Below, piece after piece: positions 1 through 6,055 of a stretch of DNA of 16,530 nt (positions are counted from its first letter, which is position 1; each line of letters begins with the position of its first letter). The notes under the pieces were generated by a model. That model saw only the letters and a list, made by a program, of their open reading frames with translations, was not told the DNA's origin and ran no database searches. The stretch covers positions 1-16,530 of the forward strand of contig DBWM01000071.1 in NCBI GenBank assembly GCA_002309015.1, given 5' to 3'. This DNA is from Myxococcales bacterium UBA1238 (GTDB lineage Bacteria > Myxococcota_A > Bradymonadia > UBA7976 > UBA1532). Both the position numbers and the translations under genes were made by a program.

Positions 1-35
1 AGCCCCCTGGGGAATCCCTCAGGGGGTTTTTTTTT
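1..35 (+). terminator. Rho-independent terminator of an upstream gene
   Basis: Bases 3-12 pair with 17-26 (ten pairs including one G-T wobble) around the loop AATC, and nine T follow at 27-35. This is a textbook intrinsic terminator on the plus strand. The gene it ends lies to the left of the window. On the minus strand the T tract would be an A tract, so it does not look like a minus-strand terminator. Confidence 0.9.
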
Positions 36-60
36 ATGCGCGCGATGAGGGAATGCTAGA

Positions 61-109
61 AGAGGCGGCTTGGGTATGGTTCCGGCAATATTTTTAGTTG
101 CCGCCCTCT
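61..109. other. Gene-free stretch with two competing hairpins
   Basis: Between the terminator and the first gene (36-298) I see no credible coding region. Within it CGGCAA at 83-88 pairs perfectly with TTGCCG at 98-103 around a 9-nt AT-rich loop. A longer stem, AGAGGCGGC at 61-69 with GCCGCCCTCT at 100-109 (one bulged base), uses some of the same bases, so both cannot form at once. No T tract follows on either strand. It could be a processing or attenuation structure downstream of the minus-strand lipoprotein, or chance. Confidence 0.3.
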
Positions 110-298
110 GAACTCTTCGGGCCTGATACCTGCGGCAAGGCCTGGTTTCTTCGATTTCGATGGATGCCTGCATCACATCGCGAATCAGGCCTGTCGTCCG
201 TCCTTAACCCCATCCCCGCTCTCAATCATCGGCGAGCGTTCCGTCTATGTCGCAGGATGGGGCGCTGTCGGGTGCAGGCTTCTTCGCGGGGCGGGCGC

Positions 299-1501
299 TC
301 ATTCGCAAGCCAAATCGGCGCCCAGCTGGGTGCTGATCAACTCTTGGCATTGCGAAGAGGAGGTTAAAGCCAGGACGTCTGAGATCAGATATTTGTTTGC
401 GGCGATCTGGCAGAGTTCGACCGACGTCAGGTCGTCGAGACCGCAGGGCTGACCACAAATCTCATCGAGCTTTGCCTTGCAGTCCGAAATGGTGACGCAT
501 TGGGCGCCCGTGATCCCCAATATGGGCATCAGGTTGGTGCAAGAGGCGTTGTAGATATAGTTGTCGATGAAGTGTGAGTTGCGATCGATGCATGCGGTGG
601 CACATCTTTCTTCGAGGCTGTCGAAGCCGCACATATGGGCGCATTTGTTGACATCTGCGCAGGCCTCTTCGCAGCCTCGGTGAGGGGCACAAAGCATACT
701 GCTCAGGCCCAGGGAAACCAGGGTGGCGTAACATTGTTCCGCTGTGGCCGACTCGGGTAAGTTCATAATGAGAGCGACGCCTTCCTCGGTTGCGTTGGCA
801 CAGATATAATGAGCGACACCGTCATCAATCATGCAGGTCAGCCCGCAGGTCGAAAGCAGTTTCTTTCCGCAGGCCGAAAGATGGGCATCGCATCGAGCAC
901 CGGTGACTCCGAGCATGGGCATCAATTCGTCGCATTGTTCGTAGGTGATCAGGTTTCTGATGCGTACAGCGTTGTTGTCGTTGCAAGCGGTCGCGCATTC
1001 GTCGTCGAGCCCGTCGATGCCGCACATGTCAGCGCATTCGTCGACATGCGCGCAGGCTTCTTCGCAGGGCGCGACTTCATGGCAGGCCAGATTGATGCCC
1101 ACGGCGTCGATCGCGCTTTGACATTGCGTTGACTCTCTTAAGGCCCTGATGTTTGCAGCTTGTTCATCGTTTGCGGCGTTGCAAATCTGAGCCGCAATTT
1201 GCTGGGTCATGTTGCAGGCCAGATTGCAAACGGAAAGCAGCGTTTCTTCGCAGACCGAAACAACGAATCCGCACTCGACATAACCCGCGTCGGTTTCGAC
1301 ACATATGGTTCCATCCGCTTCCGTTGAAGCATCATCGAGGGTTGCATCCGTTTCCGTTGAAGCATCCGTCAGAGTCGCATCCGTTTCCGTTGAAGCATCC
1401 GTCAGAGTCGCATCCGTTTCCGTTGAAGCATCGGTCGCATTTGCATCGGTCGCATTTGCATCGGTCGCATTTGCATCGGTCGCATTTGCGGGTTGTTGTC
1501 G
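299..1501 (-). CDS. Cysteine-rich repeat body of a lipoprotein, out of frame with its signal peptide
   Basis: This open frame has no convincing start of its own. The first ATG (1210) has no Shine-Dalgarno and falls inside a repeat, and the frame opens just after a TAA at 1504-1502. It begins with an Ala/Asn/Thr/Asp repeat linker (ANATD units, then DASTETDATLT units), as expected just after a lipoprotein signal peptide. The body is five homologous repeats of about 60 residues, each starting at a Cys and ending in a pattern like QC-x2-L-x3-LG-x5-C (for example MPMLGVTGARC and MPILGITGAQC). The two CEEACA-type repeats are closest to each other. The many paired cysteines suggest disulfides outside the cytoplasm. 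The matching signal peptide is at 1575-1402 in another frame; a 1-nt change near 1490 would join them. I do not recognise the family; the function is unknown, probably cell-surface. Confidence 0.75.
   Translation of the reverse strand, partial: RQQPANATDANATDANATDANATDASTETDATLTDASTETDATLTDASTETDATLDDASTEADGTICVETDAGYVECGFVVSVCEETLLSVCNLACNMTQQIAAQICNAANDEQAANIRALRESTQCQSAIDAVGINLACHEVAPCEEACAHVDECADMCGIDGLDDECATACNDNNAVRIRNLITYEQCDELMPMLGVTGARCDAHLSACGKKLLSTCGLTCMIDDGVAHYICANATEEGVALIMNLPESATAEQCYATLVSLGLSSMLCAPHRGCEEACADVNKCAHMCGFDSLEERCATACIDRNSHFIDNYIYNASCTNLMPILGITGAQCVTISDCKAKLDEICGQPCGLDDLTSVELCQIAANKYLISDVLALTSSSQCQELISTQLGADLACE
1344..1432 (-). repeat. 33-bp tandem repeat in lipoprotein linker
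   Basis: Two perfect 33-bp copies (1344-1376 and 1377-1409) and a partial third (1410-1432) encode DASTETDATLT units in the body frame. Unit length is a multiple of three, so copy-number change keeps the frame. Confidence 0.9.
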
Positions 1502-1575
1502 TTATCGTCGTCGTCGCAGGCTGCAAAAGGAAGCGCAAACAGAGAAAGAAGGAACGCTTTTGTGGTGAATTTCAT
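1402..1575 (-). CDS. Lipoprotein signal peptide fragment, frameshifted before its body
   Basis: The start at 1575 is preceded by GAGG with 8-nt spacing, so it is preferred over an ATG at 1602. The product starts MKFTTKAFLLSLFALPFAAC, a classic lipoprotein signal with lipobox FAAC (Cys20), followed by DDDDNDNN. After that the frame runs into the 15-bp repeats and reads QMRPM units, then ends at 1402 after 57 residues. The neighbouring lipoprotein at 9917 has the same layout (Cys, poly-Asp, Asp/Ala repeats, body), which shows the QMRPM reading is the wrong frame. Shifting one base after Asn28 gives the ANATD/DASTET linker and the long body ending at 299. As written the gene makes only a short lipopeptide. 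It may be a phase-off allele, a true pseudogene, a recoded gene, or a sequence error. Confidence 0.7.
   Translation of the reverse strand: MKFTTKAFLLSLFALPFAACDDDDNDNNPQMRPMQMRPMQMRPMQMRPMLQRKRMRL
1428..1487 (-). repeat. 15-bp tandem repeat, four perfect copies
   Basis: The plus-strand unit GCATCGGTCGCATTT occurs four times without a mismatch at 1428-1442, 1443-1457, 1458-1472 and 1473-1487. On the minus strand it encodes ANATD in the body frame and QMRPM in the signal-peptide frame. The apparent frameshift lies at or next to its 1487 edge. Confidence 0.95.
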
Positions 1576-1602
1576 GCCCAAAACCTCACAGGGTTGTAAC
1601 AT

Positions 1603-1644
1603 CTCTACCGTTTAGTATTATTACTCTACCGTTTAGTATTATTA
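1603..1644 (-). repeat. Perfect 21-bp tandem duplication in promoter region
   Basis: Bases 1603-1623 and 1624-1644 are identical and directly adjacent. On the minus strand each copy starts TAATAATAC and contains ACGGTAG, and the pair lies 28-69 nt upstream of the lipoprotein start at 1575. Each copy brings its own -10-like TAATAC. It could be a doubled promoter element or a doubled regulator site. Copy number may differ between strains. Confidence 0.95.
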
Positions 1645-1663
1645 TTTCTAACGAATTGTTTAA
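1636..1663 (-). promoter_or_regulatory. Candidate promoter of the cysteine-rich lipoprotein
   Basis: On the minus strand TTAAAC (1663-1658) is followed after 16 nt by TAATAC (1641-1636), inside the upstream copy of the 21-bp duplication. The second copy repeats TAATAC at 1620-1615. The match to sigma-70 consensus is partial, and the AT-rich setting is the main support. Confidence 0.35.
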
Positions 1664-2019
1664 GTTTTGGAGGCGTTTTTTTAGGAATCTATGCAACCAT
1701 GCATTTTTTATGGAAAATCGGTGACGCGTTGCAGAGAACGGAATGTAAGCGAAGTGGGTTATCGCAGAGGGGCGATGCAGGCGTTTTTTTGAGGCAGCAG
1801 CATCGTCGGATCTCACCAGCCGCTGCGCGATGCGCGCCAAAGAGGGCCGTAAGCTCGCCAATTTGCTCAGCCTCTTGTGTATCGATCTCGCAAAATCGCG
1901 TGGAGATCCCGCTCGAAAGCAACACGGCGTCCGGGAATGGGGGTATATTTTGAAAGGTTGCGGGCGATCCCCAAAAAAAGCGGTCTCATTTGGGACTTGA
2001 TGCGAAGGGAGAAGAGGTC
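1664..2019. other. Intergenic region between divergent genes
   Basis: Open frames here lack ribosome sites and family resemblance, so I call none. A TATATT at 1944-1949 could be a -10 for the DUF4298 gene, without a good -35. The inverted pair GATCTC (1884-1889) and GAGATC (1903-1908) is noted but weak. Confidence 0.4.
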
Positions 2020-2358
2020 ATGGATGCGATCGAGCGGATTCAAAGCATGGAGCGGGCGCTGGACGAGGTCTCTTGGGCGCAAAGGAAGCTGTCGCAGGCG
2101 CTCGAGGCTTTTTCTTCGACGGAAGCGGCGCTCTGTGCGCTTTCAGATTACTATGGCTCAGAGGCGTATCGCCGCGATCTCGAGTCCGATGAGGCGGGGC
2201 TTTTGCCCGAAGGCCTGAAGCGCGGGGTTTTGTCGGAAGATGCGGTCTACGATCTGTTGACCGATTTGCGCGAGATGGCAGCAGAGATGCAGGCGGTGGC
2301 GAAGCGGACGCTCGATGCGATTTCGCCTTCAGGGGATCCGTCGGATCCCGCTGACTGA
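2020..2358 (+). CDS. DUF4298 family protein
   Basis: The product has 112 residues, starting MDAIERIQSMERALDEV. ATG 2020 is chosen because GGGAG lies 7 nt upstream; the frame could extend to a TTG at 1990, but that start has no ribosome site. The sequence matches what I know of DUF4298 proteins: a charged N-terminal helix rich in Glu/Ala, a DYYGSEAYRRDLESDE segment near residue 45, and the hallmark KRGVLSEDAVYDLL near residues 65-80. It has no signal peptide or membrane segment, so it is probably a small cytoplasmic helical protein. The function of the family is not known. It stands alone, followed by a terminator. The family is frequent in Firmicutes, so its presence here may reflect transfer. 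Identification by motif is fairly secure. Confidence 0.85.
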   Translation: MDAIERIQSMERALDEVSWAQRKLSQALEAFSSTEAALCALSDYYGSEAYRRDLESDEAGLLPEGLKRGVLSEDAVYDLLTDLREMAAEMQAVAKRTLDAISPSGDPSDPAD

Positions 2359-2402
2359 GGGAGGGCGGCTGCGGTTTTGGAGGCTTTGGAAGCTTGCAGA
2401 GG

Positions 2403-2432
2403 GGCGCCCCATGTGATGGAGGCGCCGTTTTT
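2403..2432 (+). terminator. Terminator after the DUF4298 gene
   Basis: GGCGCC with CAT pairs back to ATG with GGCGCC (left arm 2403-2412, right arm 2416-2426, internal mismatch of 2 versus 3 nt), followed by GTTTTTG. It lies 45 nt after the stop at 2358 and works for the plus strand. The facing minus-strand gene ends at 2450 and gets no T tract from it. Confidence 0.65.
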
Positions 2433-2449
2433 GTATTGAAACGCGCGCT

Positions 2450-3085
2450 TTATTTGTTGCCCAGGGTCTCGCCCAGGTTGTAGGCGGCTTTGAGGGCGGC
2501 GGGGAACTGCGCATCGTGGAGCTGACGCTTTTCCGCTTCGTTCATGCCCGTCATGCTGTAGGGTGAAAAGTCGCTGGTCACCATCATATCGTGGACCGGC
2601 TGAAGTTTGACGGTGCCGTTTAAAACCTGGAACAGCGATACCTGGTCGCGCAGCTTCTGCTTGTAGTAATCGTCGTAGCTTTTTTGAGAGGCACTCATGG
2701 TGCAGATGACACCCACGTCGATCTTGCCTTTAAAATAGCAGGAAAAGTCTTCGTAAGAGAGCGAGCAGTAGCGGAGGCGTTCCAGGAAGGCGTGAAAATA
2801 GCTTGTGGTATCGCCAAAATAGAGGGGAGAGCCCACGATGAGGGCGTCTGCCTGGTAGATTTGGTTGATCACGGGGCCCAGATCGTCCTGCCAGTAGCAG
2901 TGACAGCGCTCTGCGCCTTTGCGTTTGCACGAGAGGCAGCTGTGACAGCCGCTCATTTTCAATTCAGCCAGGTTATAAAATGAGACTTCGGCGCCTTTGG
3001 CTTTGGCGCCCTCTTCTGCAAAATGGAGAAGCTTTGCGGTGTTGCCGTTGTGGCGGGGGCTGGCGTTGATGATGATCGTCTTCAT
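2450..3085 (-). CDS. NADPH-dependent FMN reductase-like iron-sulfur flavoprotein
   Basis: This 211-residue cytoplasmic protein has a flavodoxin-like fold. The phosphate-binding loop for FMN is INASPRHNGNT (residues 5-16), and the second flavin loop is GSPLYFGDTTSYFHAFLER (near 86-104). Between them lies a compact cysteine cluster, C47-X2-C50-X2-C53-X7-C61, with an extra C63. This matches the [4Fe-4S] motif of the Isf family (iron-sulfur flavoproteins of anaerobes) and the related cysteine-bearing flavodoxin-family proteins. Such proteins pass electrons between ferredoxin-like carriers and oxygen, peroxide or other acceptors. The start is supported by GGGAG at 3092-3096, 6 nt upstream. It is transcribed away from the [FeFe] hydrogenase 214 bp away, so the pair may share redox control. 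Its substrate cannot be read from the sequence. Confidence 0.85.
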   Translation of the reverse strand: MKTIIINASPRHNGNTAKLLHFAEEGAKAKGAEVSFYNLAELKMSGCHSCLSCKRKGAERCHCYWQDDLGPVINQIYQADALIVGSPLYFGDTTSYFHAFLERLRYCSLSYEDFSCYFKGKIDVGVICTMSASQKSYDDYYKQKLRDQVSLFQVLNGTVKLQPVHDMMVTSDFSPYSMTGMNEAEKRQLHDAQFPAALKAAYNLGETLGNK

Positions 3086-3299
3086 AAAAATCTCCCAAGT
3101 TTGAAGGCCAAAAGAGCGGGCGCACGGGGCGCGGTGAATCTTTGGTCGTTATCAAAGCCGCCTTTGGAATGAAAAATCAATGGCCTCGCGCAGGTAGGGC
3201 CCCATTTTTTTTGCAAAGAAGGATATCCAGACTGATCAATAAACTCTTTTATTTATCGAAAAAACTATGTAATGAGGGAGAGGTGATGAGGAGGTCGAT
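3086..3299. promoter_or_regulatory. Divergent promoter region, reductase and hydrogenase
   Basis: This 214-bp gap must carry the promoters of both divergent genes. The last 70 bases before the hydrogenase are AT-rich, with -10-like TATGTA at 3266-3271, but no convincing -35 pair. A T8 run at about 3200 follows a poor hairpin and has no plus-strand gene to end. I cannot pin down operators. Confidence 0.4.
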
Positions 3300-4745
3300 A
3301 TGCGCAAGTTTGATACCAAGGTACAGCATTTAAAGTATAAAGTATTGCGCGAAGTCGCGCGGCAGGCCTGGCAGAAGACGCTGCAGGAGCATCTTTTACA
3401 GATTCCAAAGCTGATCGCGCCCGAAAATCAGTCGTCGGTTTATTGTTGCATCCATAAAGAGCGCGCGATTTTGGCGGAGCGCGTGCAGCTGGCGATGGGC
3501 GGCGATTTGCAGAACCCCAACGTGATCGAGGTGATCGGGATCGCCTGCGATGGATGCCCCATGGGCGGTTATGAAGTCACCAACGCCTGCAGAGGATGCC
3601 TCGCCAACCGCTGTGAAGACGTCTGCCGGCGCGGCGCGATCTCGTTTGACGAAAATCATGTGGCCCGCATCGACAAAAGCAAATGCGTCGGCTGCGGGCA
3701 ATGCGCCAAAGTTTGCCCGTTCAGCGCCATCGTGATGCGGAGAAGGCCCTGCGAGAGCGCCTGCAAGGTCAAAGCGATCTCGCAGGGAGAAGATCGCGCG
3801 GCGAGGATCGACAACAGCAAATGCATTCAATGCGGCGCTTGCGTCTACCAATGCCCCTTCGGCGCGATCAGCGATAAGTCGATGATACTGGACGCCATTC
3901 GCTGTTTGCAGGAGAGCGCCCAAAACCGGATGCTGCGCGTTTACGCCCTGGTGGCGCCCTCCATTGCGAGCCAGTTCACCTATGCAAAGCAGGGACAGGT
4001 GATCGCGGGATTGAAGGCCCTCGGTTTCGACGCGATCTTTGAAGCCGCGATCGGTGCGGATCTGGTTTCGCTGAAGGAATCGGCCGAGCTTGCAGAAAAA
4101 GGCTTTTTGACGAGTTCCTGCTGCCCCGCTTTTGTAAAGGCCATCGAGCAGGGGTTTGCAGAGATGGTGCCTTTTATTTCGCACAACCGATCGCCGATGG
4201 TCGAGGCCGCCCGCTACATCAAGGCGCACGAAGGCGAATGCAAGATCATCTTTATCGGCCCCTGCACGGCTAAAAAAGCGGAGCGAAACAAGCCCGACGT
4301 GCGCCCGCTGGTCGATGCCGTTCTCACCTTTGAGGAACTTCAGGCCCTGTTCGACAGCCGCGACATCGACATCACCCAGCTGCCCGAAGACGAGCTCAGC
4401 GACGCCTCGTATTTTGGACGCATCTTTGGGCGCGTGGGCGGTTTAAGCGAAGCGGTGGCGCAGGCTTTGAGCGAGCAGGGGATTCCGTTTGAGGTGAAGC
4501 CCGAAATCTGTGACGGCATCGAGGCCTGCAGAGCGGCATTGCAGCAAAAACAAAAGGGGAAACTCGAAGCCAACTTTATAGAGGGCATGGCCTGCACTGG
4601 CGGATGCATCGGCGGCGCCGGATGCCTGACCCACAGCGAAAAGAACCGGAACGGCATCGAAAAATACGGCCAGAACGCCTGGCAAAAATCGATTCGCGCT
4701 TCCGTAGAGCTCCTCGACAGCATCTTCGATCGCCTTTTGGGCTGA
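3300..4745 (+). CDS. Monomeric [FeFe] hydrogenase, group B type
   Basis: The 481-residue protein should reversibly reduce protons to H2 with electrons from ferredoxin. Residues 97-109 hold a C-X2-C-X4-C-X3-C cluster site. C129-X2-C132-X2-C135-X3-C139 and C175-X2-C178-X2-C181-X3-C185 are two ferredoxin-type [4Fe-4S] sites, with RPCESAC (C151, C155) between them. The H-cluster domain has all three signatures: L1 TSSCCPAF (271-278), L2 GPCTAKKAE (320-328) and L3 EGMACTGGC (428-436), with C432 and C436. The TSSCCPAF/IGPC forms and the RPC linker fit the group B monomeric enzymes of anaerobes rather than the classical group A. There is no signal peptide, so it is cytoplasmic. The ribosome site GAGGAGG (3288-3294) lies 5 nt from the ATG. 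The maturases HydE, HydF and HydG, needed to build the active site, are not in this window. It may be an H2-evolving enzyme or a sensor. Confidence 0.93.
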   Translation: MRKFDTKVQHLKYKVLREVARQAWQKTLQEHLLQIPKLIAPENQSSVYCCIHKERAILAERVQLAMGGDLQNPNVIEVIGIACDGCPMGGYEVTNACRGCLANRCEDVCRRGAISFDENHVARIDKSKCVGCGQCAKVCPFSAIVMRRRPCESACKVKAISQGEDRAARIDNSKCIQCGACVYQCPFGAISDKSMILDAIRCLQESAQNRMLRVYALVAPSIASQFTYAKQGQVIAGLKALGFDAIFEAAIGADLVSLKESAELAEKGFLTSSCCPAFVKAIEQGFAEMVPFISHNRSPMVEAARYIKAHEGECKIIFIGPCTAKKAERNKPDVRPLVDAVLTFEELQALFDSRDIDITQLPEDELSDASYFGRIFGRVGGLSEAVAQALSEQGIPFEVKPEICDGIEACRAALQQKQKGKLEANFIEGMACTGGCIGGAGCLTHSEKNRNGIEKYGQNAWQKSIRASVELLDSIFDRLLG

Positions 4746-5151
4746 TTTTGAAGCCAACCTTACGGATCGATGCCCGTTCATGAATGCGAAATGCGGATCT
4801 TTTTGGGTGTGGAGAGCGTTTTTAAACCTGAAACGCGGGATCCCAAAGCGATGGGGGCTTTGCGCCCAAAGGGGATCGTTCTCCGCTGCCGTTTGAAAGG
4901 ATCCGCAGTCTGGCGCACTGAAGCTGAACAGACCATCCGTAACGCGCAGAAGATCGAAGCGCTGGCGATCTTCTGGTGATCAGATGCGCGGTCTGGCGGA
5001 TCATGTCGATATGCGCACGCCATCGAATGCGACTTTGCGAAATGCTCTTTGAAATACAATCCGTGATCCGCAGTTCGGCTCGAGGATCTGTTGGTTACAA
5101 AATGGCACGCGCGATTTTGCGCGAAGCTTCCGATGCATCGCGATCGGGCGA
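4746..5151. other. Gene-free stretch between convergent genes
   Basis: These 406 bp lie between the stops of the hydrogenase and the DUF6261-like gene. No open frame here has a ribosome site or looks like a protein family. GATC sites are dense. The one clear structure is the 10-bp inverted repeat at 4947-4975. No T-tailed terminator was found for either gene. Confidence 0.5.
4947..4975. repeat. Perfect 10-bp inverted repeat
   Basis: CAGAAGATCG at 4947-4956 pairs without mismatch with CGATCTTCTG at 4966-4975, leaving a 9-nt loop that itself contains AGCGCT. No T tract follows on either strand. It could act as a factor-dependent transcription stop for the two converging genes or as a protein-binding site. 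Confidence 0.6.
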
Positions 5152-5904
5152 TCACGCCACAGATTCCGGCTTTTGCGCATCCATTGATGCCTTCTTTCGG
5201 GCTGCACGCCGCTTCTTTGTGGCCGAGGATTTGACCATCGCGCGGAGATCATCGAAGTAATGGATCATCTCGCCCGCAAGATCGCAGAGGGATGGCTGGT
5301 TGAAGACCAGGATGCGCGCATTTAACTGCAGGATCATCTCGTTATAGGCCTGAATCAAAGCCTCGCGCGCAGCGATCAAAGGCGCCTGCAGCTGCTCCTT
5401 TTTTTGAGAGAGCTGGGCGCGCTGAAGGTTTAAGAAGCTTTGAATCTGATGATCGAGGGCGTCGAGCCAGCCGTCGAGCCCAATGGCCGAGCGCGTTTCA
5501 GAAGGGAGATCGCGCATGGCAGAGAGCAGGCGGTCGTAGATCCCGTAGGCTTTCTTGTAGGGCATCCGTACGGGGCATTCAAACTGCTGAAAGATCGCGA
5601 TGGCGGGCCTGGCCAGAGCCTGGATCTCAGGCTGATAATGCAGCGCGTGGGCCTTGAGGTAATGGTTTAGCCCCGCCCAGATGCGATCGGTCGCATCGTC
5701 GGCCTCGCGGATCTGCTCTCCATAGCGGCAAATCTGCTGATCGAGCTCGGCCTTGAAGGCGGTGACCGCCTGCATAAAGGGTTCAAAGATGGCCCATTCG
5801 CGCGCGTCGATATGCTTTCGGATGAGCTCCGAGACGAAAAAGCAGAGGCTGTAAAGGCTGCTGTTCGGCTCCTGCGAGACGTTATAGGCCTGAATCTGAA
5901 TCAC
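5152..5904 (-). CDS. DUF6261-like helical protein of unknown function
   Basis: The product has 250 residues. The GTG at 5904 is chosen as start because GGAGG lies 5 nt upstream; a TTG at 5916 would place this ribosome site inside the gene. The protein is almost all alpha-helical. Its layout recalls DUF6261: a first helical stretch, then ADDATDRIWAGLNHYLKAH (near 70-90), MPYKKAYGIYDRLLSAMRDL (near 115-135), and a GLDGWLDALDHQIQSFL segment before a long coiled-coil region with Gln/Leu heptads. The C-terminus is strongly basic (KKRRAARKK), which suggests nucleic-acid or membrane-surface contact. There is no signal peptide or membrane helix. DUF6261 is best known from Bacteroidetes, so transfer is possible. 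The family call is from memory of its pattern and is moderate. It diverges from the Fur-family operon. A hairpin, CGGGGC/GCCCCG (5928-5946), lies in its leader. Confidence 0.7.
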   Translation of the reverse strand: MIQIQAYNVSQEPNSSLYSLCFFVSELIRKHIDAREWAIFEPFMQAVTAFKAELDQQICRYGEQIREADDATDRIWAGLNHYLKAHALHYQPEIQALARPAIAIFQQFECPVRMPYKKAYGIYDRLLSAMRDLPSETRSAIGLDGWLDALDHQIQSFLNLQRAQLSQKKEQLQAPLIAAREALIQAYNEMILQLNARILVFNQPSLCDLAGEMIHYFDDLRAMVKSSATKKRRAARKKASMDAQKPESVA

Positions 5905-6020
5905 GCTGCCCTCCAAAGATGTCGATCCGGGGCTGCAAACGCCCCGTCTGAAGCCTCAAAAATAAGGGATCATGCGCGCTATGGAAAGCCCGTTTTTTTT
6001 GAACCCCCGATCGATGGGCA

Positions 6021-6052
6021 TTGACAGCCTCATCGAATGCAACTAAGTTGCA
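6021..6052 (+). promoter_or_regulatory. fur-family promoter with overlapping 7-1-7 operator
   Basis: A perfect -35 TTGACA (6021-6026) is followed after 17 nt by TAAGTT (6044-6049). The palindrome TGCAACT-A-AGTTGCA (6038-6052) is perfect and covers that -10. A 7-1-7 inverted repeat is the usual form of Fur/Zur/PerR operators, so the downstream regulator probably represses itself and its operon here. Initiation about 7 nt after the -10 falls at 6056, the A of the start codon. This predicts a leaderless message and explains the missing ribosome site. Confidence 0.75.
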
Positions 6053-6055
6053 GTT

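Noticed and set aside
222..458. Minus-strand frame ending CDIDGTLADD, like the first motif of HAD phosphatases
   Set aside because: The motif is at the very end of the frame, right before a stop, with no HAD domain after it. The frame mostly overlaps the lipoprotein body. Coincidence.
1344..1487. CRISPR array
   Set aside because: The units are directly contiguous without spacers and encode a lipoprotein linker.
1402..1575. Programmed -1 ribosomal frameshift
   Set aside because: No X-XXY-YYZ slippery heptamer or clear stimulatory stem is seen between 1502 and 1428, so a mutation, phase change or sequence error is more likely. Not excluded.
1153..1599. Plus-strand frame with HRSHL repeats, and another with SVEAS repeats
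   Set aside because: Both are shadows of the 15-bp and 33-bp repeats of the minus-strand lipoprotein; the real frames carry a signal peptide, a ribosome site and repeat cysteines.
3179..3208. Hairpin-like bases followed by eight T on the plus strand
   Set aside because: The stem is short and interrupted, and no plus-strand gene ends upstream, so a terminator has nothing to terminate.
3396..4229. 277-residue minus-strand open frame
   Set aside because: Antisense of the hydrogenase, whose cysteine motifs are unmistakable on the plus strand.
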